From Larus michahellis (Eukaryota; Chordata; Aves; Charadriiformes; Laridae): a stretch of 64,000 nucleotides of DNA. Below the pieces are notes generated by a model. That model was not told the DNA's origin. It ran no database searches and worked only from the letters and a program-made list of their open reading frames with translations. Positions 11,462 through 21,658 of this stretch are shown here, one piece after another. Location: contig NC_133913.1 of assembly GCF_964199755.1 (NCBI RefSeq), forward strand, positions 7,232,201 through 7,296,200, in the 5' to 3' direction. Every line of letters starts with the position of its first letter. Within the stretch, counting starts at the first letter, position 1. A program made the translations under genes and the position numbers.

Positions 11462-11500
11462 CACGGGGAGAGGAGCCGGGGCTGCGGCCGGGCAGGAACC
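11462..11500 (+). promoter_or_regulatory. 23-spacer recombination signal of V-A1
   Basis: Heptamer cacgggg (11462-11468), exactly 23 bases of spacer, nonamer gcaggaacc (11492-11500). RAG recognises CACAGTG/ACAAAAACC; here CAC and the nonamer AACC end are kept, but heptamer positions 4-7 are GC-shifted. The same form follows V-A2 and V-A3. The position, directly at the end of the V frame, and the exact spacer make this convincing. Confidence 0.88.
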
Positions 11501-11556
11501 GTCGCGGGCGGGGCCGGGCGTGTGTGTCGGGGCCGGGGGGACAGCCCCGGACGGGC

Positions 11557-11572
11557 CCGCCAGGGGGCGCTG
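11557..11572 (+). promoter_or_regulatory. CTCF-like site downstream of V-A1
   Basis: ccgccagggggcgctg closely matches the CTCF core (CCASYAGRKGGCRC type). It lies 57 bases after the nonamer and is conserved at the same place in all three type-A units. In mammals CTCF helps organise loops at Tcra/Tcrd. Binding here is an inference. Confidence 0.65.
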
Positions 11573-12599
11573 CCGCTCCGCCTGCCGGGGCCGCCTCGCC
11601 ACAAACGGCCCCTCGCCCCGGGCCGCTTCCCCCGCCCCATCGGCCACGGCAGAGGTAACCCCGCACGCCCAGCGGGACGCACACAGAAATCCCCCGCCAC
11701 ACTGCCGCCGCCGCCGGGGCAGGAATGGCGCCGGGAGCGCTGGCCGTGTCCGGCGGGGCCCGGCAAGGAGCGATGGCAGCCGCCGGCCCCGCTGGCGCCC
11801 GGCCGGGAGCAGCGCCTTTCTGCTCCGCACAGGGCGGTGGGCGGCAGAGATCCTCCTGCCCACGGGCAGCCGCCCAGCCCTCTCTCCTGCCGCATGGACC
11901 GCCCACTGCTGACATGGAACATACAGGGCCTCTTCTCGGCCTTTTGACTTTCCCCACGAGGATGCCGAGGGAACCCTGAGCAGCTGCTTTCGTCTGCTCT
12001 GCAACCACGGGGACTCCAGGGCGCAGTTGCCAATGCCAAATGGTCCTTAGAAAAGGACAGCCAGAAAGGGTTTCTCATTTCATTAGTCTTTAAAAGCTCA
12101 GATATACAATTGAAAACTGAGTCCGCCAGCTACAGAATTTCAGACACCTGCCCAAATGTTCCTGCTAGCATTACCAAGTCATCCCATGGGGTCAGGAGTT
12201 GAAGCTTCCCAGCAGCAGGAGAAGGGCATGTCGAGGTCAGAGGCACCTTCAAGCGCTCCCCACAGGGGCTCAGTGGTGAGACCAGGAGCTTGTTTGACAG
12301 GATTCAGCACCTCTGGAGTTGAGGCCCAGGAGGCAGGGCAAAATGCTTGGCCTGGACACACTGAGCGCAGCCTCAAGGCATGCCAGGTTCCTCCTGGAGG
12401 AGTGAGTCAGAAAGGGATTTGCTGAGTTGCCCTCAGGGGCTGGAGGTCTGAGGGGAGTGAGAGCTGGCAGGAGGCCTCTGGCAAGAGACTATGGGCTCCA
12501 GCCAGTCCCTGGGGAACCCTGTGTGGCTCGAGCAGCTGACAGAGGTGGTCAAACCCCATGGAAAGAGGCTTCTGAGGCACAGAGGGAAGGATCAGCCCT

Positions 12600-13500
12600 G
12601 CTCCCTGTTCCAGCTGGACTTGAGAAATGTGTTTCCAGGCAACTCTTGGCAGGTGACAAAGAAGGCAGAGTAACAGGTATGGCCAGGCCAGCACATGCAT
12701 CAGACACATGTTCACACACTTTTAGTCCCTCTCATCCCTTTCTCCATCTGTCTTCCCACACTTCTTTTAGCCCAAACTGCTTTGATCCTTCCATTTTCCT
12801 GCGTTTGCTGCTTATTTTAAGCATGCCATGTCATGTACAATCCAGAAAAAAAATTTTCCACTTCATCCCATAAGGGGTTTGATCCCATAAGGGGATGTAG
12901 AAACACCCGGAGCTGAGAGGCAGCGCTTCTACACCAGACTATGCCTAAAATGATGCTCAAGCACCTTCTGACATGGGTCAGAGGTTCCAAGGCACTCCTT
13001 CTGAGTGAAGGATCCTTATTTTATTTGGACTCCGTATTTTATTTGGACTTGATGACTGTGTTTCCAGGGAACTCCTGGCAGGTGACAAACAAGGCAGAGC
13101 AACAGGCATGGCCAGGTCAACACACACATCAGACGCATGTTTGCATGGGATTGGCCCTCTCATCCCTCTCTCTATCTGTCTTCCCATGCTTGCTCCAGGC
13201 CAAACAGCTTTGGTCTTTCCTTTTCCCTGTCTCCCTGTTCCCCATCTCTCCTGCTTCTCCTAAACATCCCATGCGTTGCACAATCCAGAAGAAACCTTTA
13301 CACTTCATCCCATGAGGAAAACAGCCTGCAGCCTCCTAGTGCCTGACAGCAGGCTGCTTGGTTTCCTCCTTCAGGCTCCTACAGGGATTTTCCGGTGCCC
13401 CAGGCCCCTTCGGCAGTGTGACCTGGAACTGAGAGGCAGCACTTATACACCAGGCTATGTCTACCTGAGAGGGTGCTCAAGCATTTTGTGACATGGGGGG
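12600..13500. repeat. Local tandem duplication (~440-base period)
   Basis: 12605-12980 and 13043-13496 repeat one another: shared blocks are tgtttccagg.aactc.tggcaggtgacaaa, the following ggcatggccagg, a CT-rich run, and ctgagaggcagc with gctcaag and tgacatggg. The unit-2 counterpart (39480-39725 onward) has one copy of the first half, so the duplication is specific to unit 1. No gene is seen. The flank 11990-12600 matches 38900-39480 and is also noncoding. Confidence 0.75.
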
Positions 13501-14800
13501 CTGTGAGAAGCCTGGCTGTGGCCTGACTGCCCAAAGAACCACCAAGTGCTGAAAAAACTCCCTTTAGCCCTTGTGAAGCTGGAACAGTGTAAGGGTCACA
13601 GTTTGGTGTCTTTCCCTTAGTTTCTCACCCTAATGATCATCTTCACCAAAGAGCTGTGGAGTCCCAAGGAGGCCTGGCTGAGAAGAATCTCTTCTTCATT
13701 CCTTCCCATCAGCTATTTACACACATTGCCAAGATCTCCCAGAAGCCTTCTCTTCCCCAGGCTGAACACTGCCAGCCCTCTCAGCCCATCCTCAGAGGAA
13801 ACATGCTCCAGTCCATCCACTATTTTGCTGTGCTCACTCCAGTACCTTTCTTGTACTGGGGAGTCCAGAACTGGACCCAGTACTCCACAAAGGGCCTCAC
13901 TATCACTGAGTGGAGTTTGAGGGTCAGGTCCCTCATCCTGCTGGTGATGCTCTTGCTACTGCAGCCCAGGATGCTGTTGGCCTTCCTTGCCATGAGGGTG
14001 CATTGCCACAGCAGACTCAGGGCCACCTTTGAGCCACTGAAACTGAGCAGGACACAGCAGTGAGTGCTCAGGAGAAGTATCCCAGCTGCTTGTCCAGCTC
14101 TTACTTTTCCCACCAATGGCCACCAATGGCCACTGTTGGAGAAGGGGGCTCTTGGTAGGAGACATGACTGCTTCTGTGGCTTTATTTCCAAGGTACAGAA
14201 GCACAAGGTGAGAAAATGTCTTTCTGGCCCTGCATCTGGAGATCAGTGAAAGCCTAGACATGCGAGCAAGACCCATCTGCCAAGCACTGGACGAGATTCC
14301 CTGTTCATCCCCTTGAGCTGTCCCTCTGCTTTTCACAGCTCTCCTGCAGCTCTGGCTGGACTGTATGGCCTGAGGGAATTCCTGTGTCCCTGAGTCCCTC
14401 TGGATTCTGTGCCCACATTCTCTCTTTAGGAACTCACACACATGAGCAAGGTCAGCAGATGCCACTGCAAAGGCGTGTGGAAGGTGAGAGTGGCTGGTTC
14501 ACTATGGCTGTCAGATCAAGTCCCTTTTCCTTTCAAAGGGAAGCAGCAGCAAAAGGGAAAGTGTTAAAAAAAAGCACACAATGACACCAATCTCTCAGCA
14601 AGTGACAAGGGAGACAAGGAGGGAGCCCAGAGCCATTCAGCTGCTAATTGATGGGCCATTTGGAAACTGCAGGTGTAGCTCTGAAGTGGGTCAGGCTGAG
14701 CTTTGGAAGTGACAAGAAGTGACAAGAGGAGCATGAGGATTATGGGTGTTTGAGGGGGTCCTGTGGGACTAGACAACACTTATTAAAGAATGCTTTGGGG
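13316..14800. repeat. Recently homogenised tract (copy at 40637-42125)
   Basis: Aligned by eye, 13316-14166 and 40637-41487 differ at only a few positions. Similarity then falls modestly (for example 14180-14220) but stays high to about 14800. The flanks before 13316 and 40637 are unrelated, giving a sharp left edge. Nothing in it looks like a host gene; it contains an old CR1 piece. Confidence 0.85.
13640..14045 (-). mobile_element. Old CR1 relic (RT C-terminal part)
   Basis: On the minus strand it reads like the CR1 RT tail: LMARKANSILGCSSKSITSR followed by a segment of the [15 protein letters not shown] type (here PFVEYWVQFWTPQYKK). Present also at 40960-41365, so it predates duplication or was carried in the homogenised tract. 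Confidence 0.85.
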
Positions 14801-15024
14801 AAGGGTCAAAAGTGGGGAAAAGAGAGGACTGGGGTGTAGCAAGAGGAGGCAATAGAGAGGAGGAAGGATAAAGGGAGGTACTTGCAAGTAAGCAGGGGCT
14901 GGTGAGTGCACTTGTTGGGATGAGCCCTGTGCCTGATCACTACAGCCCCCCCTGCCTTCTTCATAAATCCTTTCTTAATCATCCTTCTGCATACCTTCCC
15001 TTCCTTTCCCATGTGTGTGTGCTG

Positions 15025-15320
15025 CAAGGTCTGAGGGCCAGTAAATGGAGCGACTGGTGTGAAAGAGAGCTCTGGGTGCCAGTAACTGGGCAAACAACTA
15101 ATGGCCATGGAGACTGTAGGCCTGGGTGCCAGTAAATGTATGGACCAGGGTGTGCTGCAAGGTCTCAGTGCCAGCAACTGGAGAAGCGGCCTCTGGTCAC
15201 AGACCCTGTCGATCTCTGTGCCAGGCGCTGGAGGGACTGGGGTGTAAGCAAGGCCTGGGTGCCAGCAACTGGAGGAGGAAGAACGTGTCCCCGGGCTCAT
15301 ACCTCTTGCTGTGAGCAACT
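15025..15320. repeat. Degenerate minisatellite with tgccagcaactgg core
   Basis: Six or so irregularly spaced copies of a short core (gtgccagtaactgg, gtgccagtaaatg, gtgccagcaactggag, gtgccaggcgctggag, gtgccagcaactggagg) at about 35-70 base spacing. The same array with fewer copies is at 42340-42545. No coding function is seen. Confidence 0.65.
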
Positions 15321-16800
15321 GGAGGGACCTCATTGCATGTATATGTGTTAGAGGTCAAAGAACCAGTGACTGCAGGGATGATGAAGGTGGAGCATGGTTG
15401 TAGATAGATTACAGGTACAATGGGACTCTTCCTCCACAGAGTGCTGACTAAAAATACCGTTAATTGGAGATAACACAGAAGGTAAAGTGGTATGGTACAG
15501 GTGATGTTATGCCCTTTTGGATGCTCAGAACCTTGATTTATAGACCATCAGGCAGAGCTCAAGTTGGGGTTTCACAAAAAGTGCAAATCCTGCCCATGCC
15601 GAGACTCACTGGCATTGTCATCTCTGGAGTTTTCATGGCATTTCCTTAGAAATAAACCACTAATTTTTTCATGTTAAGCAAAAGGACAATTATATGAAAG
15701 CACAGTGCCTCACTCCTAGATCAAGATAAGGACGTGTTTGTTGGAGTGTTGCCAAGTTTGGCAAGTGATATATACAGCTCAGCACAGCACAGGTCGGGGC
15801 CTACTCAGGTCAGGTTAACTTAACGACAATGAAGAGTTTGTTCTGTCTGCCATGGATTGGGTGCCATGGGATGGGTGTTCTCTCTGTCAACTGGTGCATG
15901 GGATCAGTCTGGAGTTCCTGTGGCAAAGGTGTGGGAGTAGGGGTCCCCACCTACAGTACCCCCACCCTTTCACATGCCCTTTCAGCTGTGGGTGCAGGAC
16001 TGCCCTATCCCCAGCCCTCGCAGTGCAGCACTCCAATGGGTGCCCTATGTGTTTTCTGAGAGTGGGGGTGACCCACTCATCCCTCATTCTGTTGCCTGCT
16101 GACCTTTCACCCTTTCCCATAAAGTAGGAATAGGTTGTCCGTGTCATCTCTGGGTTTGGGGCATCTAAGAACAGTTCTGGAGCCATATTCTTCTCTCTCA
16201 CTGTTGGTTATCCCATCAGAAGAGGACATGGCAAGAAGCCCTGGTCTACCGCACAGGAGGGTTCCTCTGCTAACTGTGGGGAGCTGGGGGAGAGGCATTG
16301 TTGCCAGGAAGATGAAAAAAGAAAGGGGAGAAGTGAGAGAAACAGAAGAGAATTCTGTTCCCAAAGGAAATAGCAGTGTCCCAAGAGAGCTGGGGAGCAC
16401 AGCAGAAGATATTAAGCCTCATTGGGGAAGAAATCCCTGACCTTATAAGTGGCCAAGCAGTGGGAGTGCAGAAGAGCAGGGAATTCTAGCTGGGAGGTGA
16501 CTCCACTGTGAGCTCACTGGGAACAGCCCCTTCCCACAATTGGGGCCCCCAGAGCCCACAGGGGCTCTTCATGGGGAAATGCTGAGAATGCCACTGGCTG
16601 AGGGAGCCACAGGTGTTGCTGCTGGAGGAGGGAGAAACCCAGAAGCAGCATCTGAGGCACAGGAAGAACAGACCTCTGCTCTTCCCCGCTGCTTCCTTGG
16701 CTCCCCCAACAGCGTTGTTTCCGGCAGCTCTGTTATCTCGGGGCTGGGAGGGGGTTTTCTGACTCTCTCTCACTCCACAAAGAGGCGGGTTGATGTCGAC
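15321..16800. other. Spacer and upstream region of V-B1
   Basis: Homologous to 43240-44471. It contains a tatatacagctcagcacag stretch (15768-15786), shared with 43469, but no gene follows it recognisably. The last ~200 bases before the leader are almost unchanged between the two copies (gttatctcggggctggg, cacaaagaggcgggttgatg), as expected for a V promoter. No long conserved frame is present. Confidence 0.55.
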
Positions 16801-18026
16801 ATGCACCTCGGATCTCTCATCCTCACGGCCTTCCTGGGGCAACTGCTGGGTAAGTCCTGGCTTTCTATAAACACATCCTTCTTCCCCCAAGGAAACCCTT
16901 GCCAGCCTGATCAGGATCATGCAGAGAACTACCCTTGAATTACAGGAAAACACTGTGAAATACCAGCTCACATTGTGGTTTTGCACCATTTTTCTCAAGA
17001 TGCTCTTACTGTTTGAAAGGAGAGAGAAGAGATACCTCAGACCTCTTCTGCTGCTCTTCTCTCACCTTCAATGCCTTTCTCTCTGCCTCTCTCTTCTGAT
17101 CCACCTGCTCTCACCGCAGGAGATCTCAGCGCTCTCTCTCACTCTCACATGTCTCCCTTTCCAGTGCAAATCAGTAGATCCTGTCAAAGCTCTTACAGGG
17201 ACTTTAAAGCTGTCATCCCACTGACTTTAACTGGGTGTCCCATTCTGCCTCCTGGCTGGCACATGTCTGCCGTGGCTTCCACTTTTCTCCTGGATGTTGA
17301 CACAGCCAGGGATCCCTCTTTCAAGCTCACCATTGTATATACTCAGGGAGCTGGGAGCCCTCGGAGATGGGATGGATGGGGAAGCAGGGTGAATCTTTTT
17401 GCCGTAGCTGCATGGGCCCCTTTACCTGCTGGAGGGTTGCTGGTCCCAGCACATGAAGATCAGGCCTGACAGGCTTTTCTCTGCTCCTCTATGTAGTAGG
17501 AACAGGAGCAGGGAGGAGGAGCAGGGACACAGTACAACTCTCACAGGGTCCATGCTGGGCTGAGAACTCCAAGGTGCTGCCCAAATCTCCTCCCTATCAT
17601 GCTGTCCCCAGGCCTCAGAATATTCCCGCACGGTAAGGGAAAGGGAGGGAAGCTTCACAACCAGGGTTTTTTATCCACTCCTGGTTTGCTTCCCAGAGCC
17701 TTTCCCTGCCAAGCTGCTGACCTTCACTTTCTTCCAGGCACCATGGGACAGATCACTGTCACCCAGCAAGAAGGACACGTCACAGTGAAGCAGGGAGACA
17801 CCTTCCAAACAACCTGCACATACCAGACTTTCGACTTTAATGGCTTGCTCTGGTACCAGCAGAGGAAAGGCCAAGGTCCCCAGCTGGTCTCCTATCAGGC
17901 AACTGCTGGCCACAAGCCCAATGGCCGTCTCACCACCGTGCTGAACACCACTGAGAAATACAGCCTCCTGCAGCTGGAGGAAGTCGGGCTCTCTGACAGT
18001 GCCTTGTACCTCTGTGCAGTGCGTGA
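16801..18026 (+). CDS. T-cell receptor V gene V-B1 (TRAV type), intact
   Basis: The leader exon 16801-16849 encodes [16 protein letters not shown] and ends with a consensus donor G|GTAAGT. The 888-base intron ends in cttccag at 17731-17737. The V exon 17738-18026 begins in phase 1 and reads [13 protein letters not shown]. First Cys in FQTTCTYQ, Trp in [11 protein letters not shown]3 ends [11 protein letters not shown]. The chain is open from start to recombination signal, with length and landmark spacing normal for an alpha V segment. It differs strongly from the type-A genes, so it is another V subgroup. Its neighbour V-A1 lies 5.3 kb upstream in the same orientation, and V-B2 at 44472 is a dead copy. 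The CAVRD end is common in TRAV genes. Confidence 0.92.
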
Positions 18027-18065
18027 CACCCCGGTGCAGGGAGCTTCCTTTGCTGTGCAAGAACC
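18027..18065 (+). promoter_or_regulatory. 23-spacer recombination signal of V-B1
   Basis: Heptamer caccccg (18027-18033), 23-base spacer, nonamer gcaagaacc (18057-18065). As in type A, only CAC of the heptamer core is canonical, while the nonamer is close to ACAAAAACC. The same heptamer and nonamer follow V-B2. Confidence 0.88.
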
Positions 18066-19592
18066 CAGGGGAAGGAGGGGATGTGTCTGTGCAAGGCTGA
18101 GGGTGGGGGAAGGGGCCCTCAGGTGTGCCCTGGCAGCGCTGCTCCCCCTGTACACCCAGGGGTCTGCAGGACAAGATCCTGTGATGGAATGTTTTCTGTC
18201 CATTCCACACATCAATTTATGCAACGATGGCCTCAAGCATTCCCATAGCACACTAAATGAAGGCACAGTCTTCCTGTAGCCAATGCATTGGAAGTCTGGT
18301 AAAACACAAGCAGCACACATGTGAGCCATTGCACATACAGGTTAGTGATTTATTAATTTTGACCACTATTAATAACTGCAGGCACATTCATCATCCCCGA
18401 CACCAATTTGGTTTGTCTTCTCTTGAGATAGAGACACCTTAAAACTGGTTCCATTGTGTTATTTCCCTCTTGCTCCTTCCTGGAATTACATGATTACAAG
18501 AATTTTTGAAAATACTCAGAACCACGTTGTGGACCCTCCAATTGTTGCATGGTCATGTGCTGGGATCTGGAGGACCTGCTCTCCCCAGTGCACTCTGCCC
18601 ATCCTTGGAGCCCTTCTCATGCAATACCTCATAGGCTTCCCGCAGCCCTGCACCATTTCTTCTGCAGTTGGACCAGGTTTACAAAGCTGGGGAGGTGGAA
18701 AACCCGCCAAGCAGAGGTGAGCAACAGGCCCTACCAGGAGAAGAACTGGCCTTGGGGAAAGATACTTCATGCCTAGAAGAAGGCCAGGCACCCCAGGCCA
18801 GGCACCCCAGACCAACCATGGGGGCTTTGGCACTGGTTGCTGCCCTTGGGGTGCCCTGTCTGATGGGAGCTGGGTGTGTGTGAGAGGAATGAATGCCCTG
18901 GTGTGTTGCCTGGCCATGCTGATTTCAACATCAACCTGTGAGTCCCCTTAGCCCTGCACATCCGTGTAACTGCTGGACTGTGCAGGGAACAGAGGGAGTA
19001 GAGGGTGTATAGGTGTCCTGCCCTTACTACCTTTGCCCTTGGGTGCAGACCATGCTCCCTCATTCAGGGGACAAGTGGGAGAATGAGGATGAGAAAGTCA
19101 GGGGTCGTTCTGAAGGCTTTTTCTCACACCATCTTTACTCCTGCATCCTCTGGGGCCACCTTCTGACTGAGCTTCATTTCCTGCCACAGGGCTCTCCAGA
19201 GCAGGAGGAATCCCCTTCTGCACAGGACTGTGAGCTGCTGGCCTCTCAGAGCCTCCAGCAGCACTGGGGAGCACTCTCCAAGGGAAAGCAGTGATCAGTC
19301 TCCCTATTGCTGGATATGCTCTGACACCAGGGGATAGTATGTGAGCAGAGATGCTGGAGTACAGGGCCTGATGCCCACTGGCTGTGGAGGAGATGAGTAT
19401 ATCTTCCTCAGCTCCAAGGGACAGTGACTGGAAGGAACCCATTGCTCTGTAGGCCACCCTTTGCTTCCTGTTCTGTTTGTGCCCTCACCTTATCCTCTGC
19501 TACTCAAGGCAATGCCTTTCTTCCTTGGCAATACAAGACAAGGTCCACCATGAAAAGGATGACATGGAAGCAGAGGTTAGCATGCAGAAAAC
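18066..19592. other. Spacer between V-B1 and keratin K1
   Basis: The first ~450 bases are homologous to 45741-46150. The rest carries the flank usual for the 3' side of a keratin (blocks like cttcctcagctccaaggga near 19403 and an accatgaaaaggatgacatgg stretch). No reading frame stands out and no RNA gene is seen. Confidence 0.6.
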
Positions 19593-19984
19593 TTTAATGA
19601 CCCTGAAGTGGGAAAGAAATTCACTTGTAGAGGAGTTGGCCAGAGCAGGGAGAGGATCAGCAGCTGCTGAAAGCCTGTGCCCATGGCCCGCAGTTGAGAT
19701 CCCACAGGCCTGTCCCACAGAGGCAGAGGGGCCAGCAAATACCCCATGGTGGCTTTGCAGGTCTTACAATCCCAAAAAACAGAAGACAAGGAGAAGGGAG
19801 AGAAAATAAGGCAGGGAAGTTAGACTTTGGCCACATTTTCAGAGAAACCCAGCAGTCTTCCTCCCTTGGAAGGGCAGCACTGGATGCTCAGCCTCTCTGA
19901 AATCGATGGTCAGGTGCTCTGTCCTCACGGAGGCAACAGCTTCAAGATTCCTGGGGGTCATTGTTAGGGCTGTCACCAGCGCAT

Positions 19985-20299
19985 TTAGCAGGGGGGGCAC
20001 CTTCTGCCATAGTAGCGGCTGGAAATGCCAGAGAGGTCACAGCACCCAGAGGTGATGGGCACTCCATCACAGCTGAGGATGCTGCCAACGGCAGCAGAGG
20101 TGGAGGATCCCACAACGGTGTTCTGCGGGAAGGAGCTGAGGATGGGGCCAGGCAGGGTCACCACCACAGGGGAGGGCTGGATGACGACAGTGGAGTTCTG
20201 GCACTGCCTGACACAGGGCTCATTGCAGCTGTTGGCCAGTGGGGTCGGGCCACAGGGCCGGCAGGGTTGGCAGGGCTGACACTGGTCATAGCAGGACAT
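19985..20299 (-). CDS. Feather beta-keratin K1, 104 aa
   Basis: Structural protein of feather barbs and barbules; it polymerises into beta-sheet filaments cross-linked by cysteines. The start is ATG at 20299 ([17 protein letters not shown]), 24 bases into exon 2. Order: Cys/Pro N-terminus (1-35), the filament core [20 protein letters not shown] (about 36-55) with SSFPQNT and VGSSTSAA, then a tail [16 protein letters not shown] ending [11 protein letters not shown]. Thirteen cysteines. Classic feather keratins have a Gly-rich tail; this one is Cys-rich instead. An intron (20324-20770) splits the 5' UTR. The poly(A) signal ATTAAA is at 19598-19593. It is transcribed opposite to the V genes. No defect is seen. 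Confidence 0.95.
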   Translation of the reverse strand: MSCYDQCQPCQPCRPCGPTPLANSCNEPCVRQCQNSTVVIQPSPVVVTLPGPILSSFPQNTVVGSSTSAAVGSILSCDGVPITSGCCDLSGISSRYYGRRCPPC

Positions 20300-20770
20300 G
20301 ACTCTTGTCTGCTGCAGACGCACCTGTGAGAGAGGGCAGAGAGGCAGTAGAGCACATGCACATGTGAGGAACAGTCTGCCAGGAGTCTGTCACTCCACCA
20401 CAAGCGTGTCGAAGGCACCTGCTGAGCCAGGAGCTAGAAACTGTGCGGTGAGGCAAAAGGGTTACCAGACACAGTACTGTGAGGATCACCCAGGCCCAAC
20501 CAGGCTGCTGCCAATCTTTGCAGTGAAGGGCAACCTCAGCCAAGTGCCAAGTCCTCTTTCAAGATAATGCAAAGTGTCTCCAGGCCCAAGGAGGCTGCTG
20601 CCTATCTCTTAAGAGAACAGCTCCCTCAACCAAGTCCCAGACACTCTCTGACTCAGATCTTCACCCTTCTTCCCCTTCTCATGGAGAGCAGCACCACAGC
20701 CCGCTATAGGAGGGAGGAGTACACACCTGCATGAGCAGAAAACAACTCAGGGAATGGGTTTCAGACTGAC

Positions 20771-20837
20771 CTGGTTCCCAAGGAGGAGGAGGAGAGAGAA
20801 GTGGATGGGAGAACAAGGAGTTGGGCTGGCTTTTATG
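20771..20837 (-). promoter_or_regulatory. K1 promoter TATA-like box and noncoding exon 1
   Basis: Minus strand: cataaaag at 20837-20830, then a conserved ~60 bases to the donor CAG|GTCAGT (exon end 20771, intron from 20770). The TATA box is one base off the TATAAAA of K3 and K4. The acceptor is ctcacag at 20330-20324. Exon 1 appears noncoding, as in known feather keratins; the exact transcription start is not resolved. Confidence 0.75.
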
Positions 20838-21429
20838 GTGGCCCTGACCTGCCCTGGGCCCAGAGGTAGGTTCTATGGCAGTGGCAATTGTCTAAGCTGC
20901 TCATGGTGAACAGAAAACATCCCAGCTAATGACATGGGCTGGGTAGCTATTTTTCCAATGCCACCTTCTCATTTCCTGGCTTATGCTGTCCACCATCCCT
21001 CACGGAGGCTTCTTCTGAGTGCTGGGATTGTGAGACCCCATGATTTCTGGGGCAGGAATGTGTCATCGATAGCAGAAGCTTCAGCTCAAGTGCTGGATGG
21101 GTGCAGTGCGGGCAAGTGATGTTGGCCTGGGGCACACTGGTGGGGTGGTCTGTGGCTGCATTGACAGGAAGGGGCCAAACTACTCCCAACCCTTCAATCC
21201 TTGGACGTGCCTTGTCTTTCTTTCCCTCCCAACTCATTCACGTGGTCACTTGTAGGGTGCAGGTGGGCTGGGTTTCATGGATTCTTTTAATCTTTTACTC
21301 AGGAAACTAAGCAGCCTTCCCCAAGCTATGGGTATTAAAGAGCTGTAAAAGTTATTTCCCCCATTATTTCAATGCTGCTGAAAATCAAAGTTATGTGGGC
21401 CCTCTACCAGCACCGGGATATTATTCTGC
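20838..21429. other. K1 upstream flank
   Basis: Homologous to 34320-34620 and 56022-56330, with conserved blocks (cagctaatgacatgggctg, ccttctcatttcctggc). These shared blocks 80-200 bases beyond the TATA box are candidate keratin regulatory sequence. From about 21300 to 21430 nothing is recognised. Confidence 0.6.
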
Positions 21430-21658
21430 CCTGCCGAGGCTGCATCTGGAGGAGGAACTTCTTTACTTTGAGGGTGGCAGAGCACTGGAACAGGCTGCCC
21501 AGAGAGGTGGTGGAGTCTCCGTCTCTGGAGGCCTTCAAAACCCATCTGGATGCGTTCCTGTGCAACCTGCTCTAGGTGAATCTGGTCTGATAGGGGGGTT
21601 GGACTAGATGATTTCCAGAGGTCCTTTCCAACCCCCATCATTCTGTGATTCTGTGATG
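21430..21658 (+). mobile_element. CR1-c, truncated 3' end
   Basis: Final ~230 bases of a CR1: the ORF2 tail (gcagagcactggaacaggct gives [18 protein letters not shown]), a 3' UTR with ttggactagatgatttccag, and the terminal octamer repeat attctgtgattctgtgat. Severely 5'-truncated, as most CR1 copies are. It abuts CR1-d. Confidence 0.93.

Larger units (their letters stand above)
11167..11990. other. CpG-rich island-like block over and after V-A1
   Basis: Very GC- and CpG-rich sequence starts inside the V exon and continues for about 500-600 bases past the signal, ending near cccacgaggatgccgaggg. It repeats at 38060-38900 and 59740-60470. Long open frames on both strands are caused by lack of AT-rich stop codons and are not conserved as proteins. 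No exon beyond the V gene is recognised. Confidence 0.8.

Noticed and set aside
11033-12078. Several 200-300 codon frames on both strands around V-A1 (also around V-A2 and V-A3)
   Set aside because: All lie in CpG-rich sequence where stop codons are rare; overlapping frames on both strands, Arg/Pro/Gly/Ala-rich, no conserved product apart from the V exon.
15760-15860. tatatacagctc stretch as a promoter of a separate gene
   Set aside because: Conserved in both units, but no recognisable exon follows; conservation equals that of the surrounding spacer.
20300-20323. Upstream extension of the K1 reading frame beyond MSCYDQ
   Set aside because: No ATG in it; it lies in the 5' UTR part of exon 2 next to the acceptor, and all four keratins align from MSCY.
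19961-20329. Plus-strand frames opposite the keratins (also at 28341, 33527 and 55312)
   Set aside because: Antisense shadows of the conserved keratin exon; openness follows from keratin codon usage.
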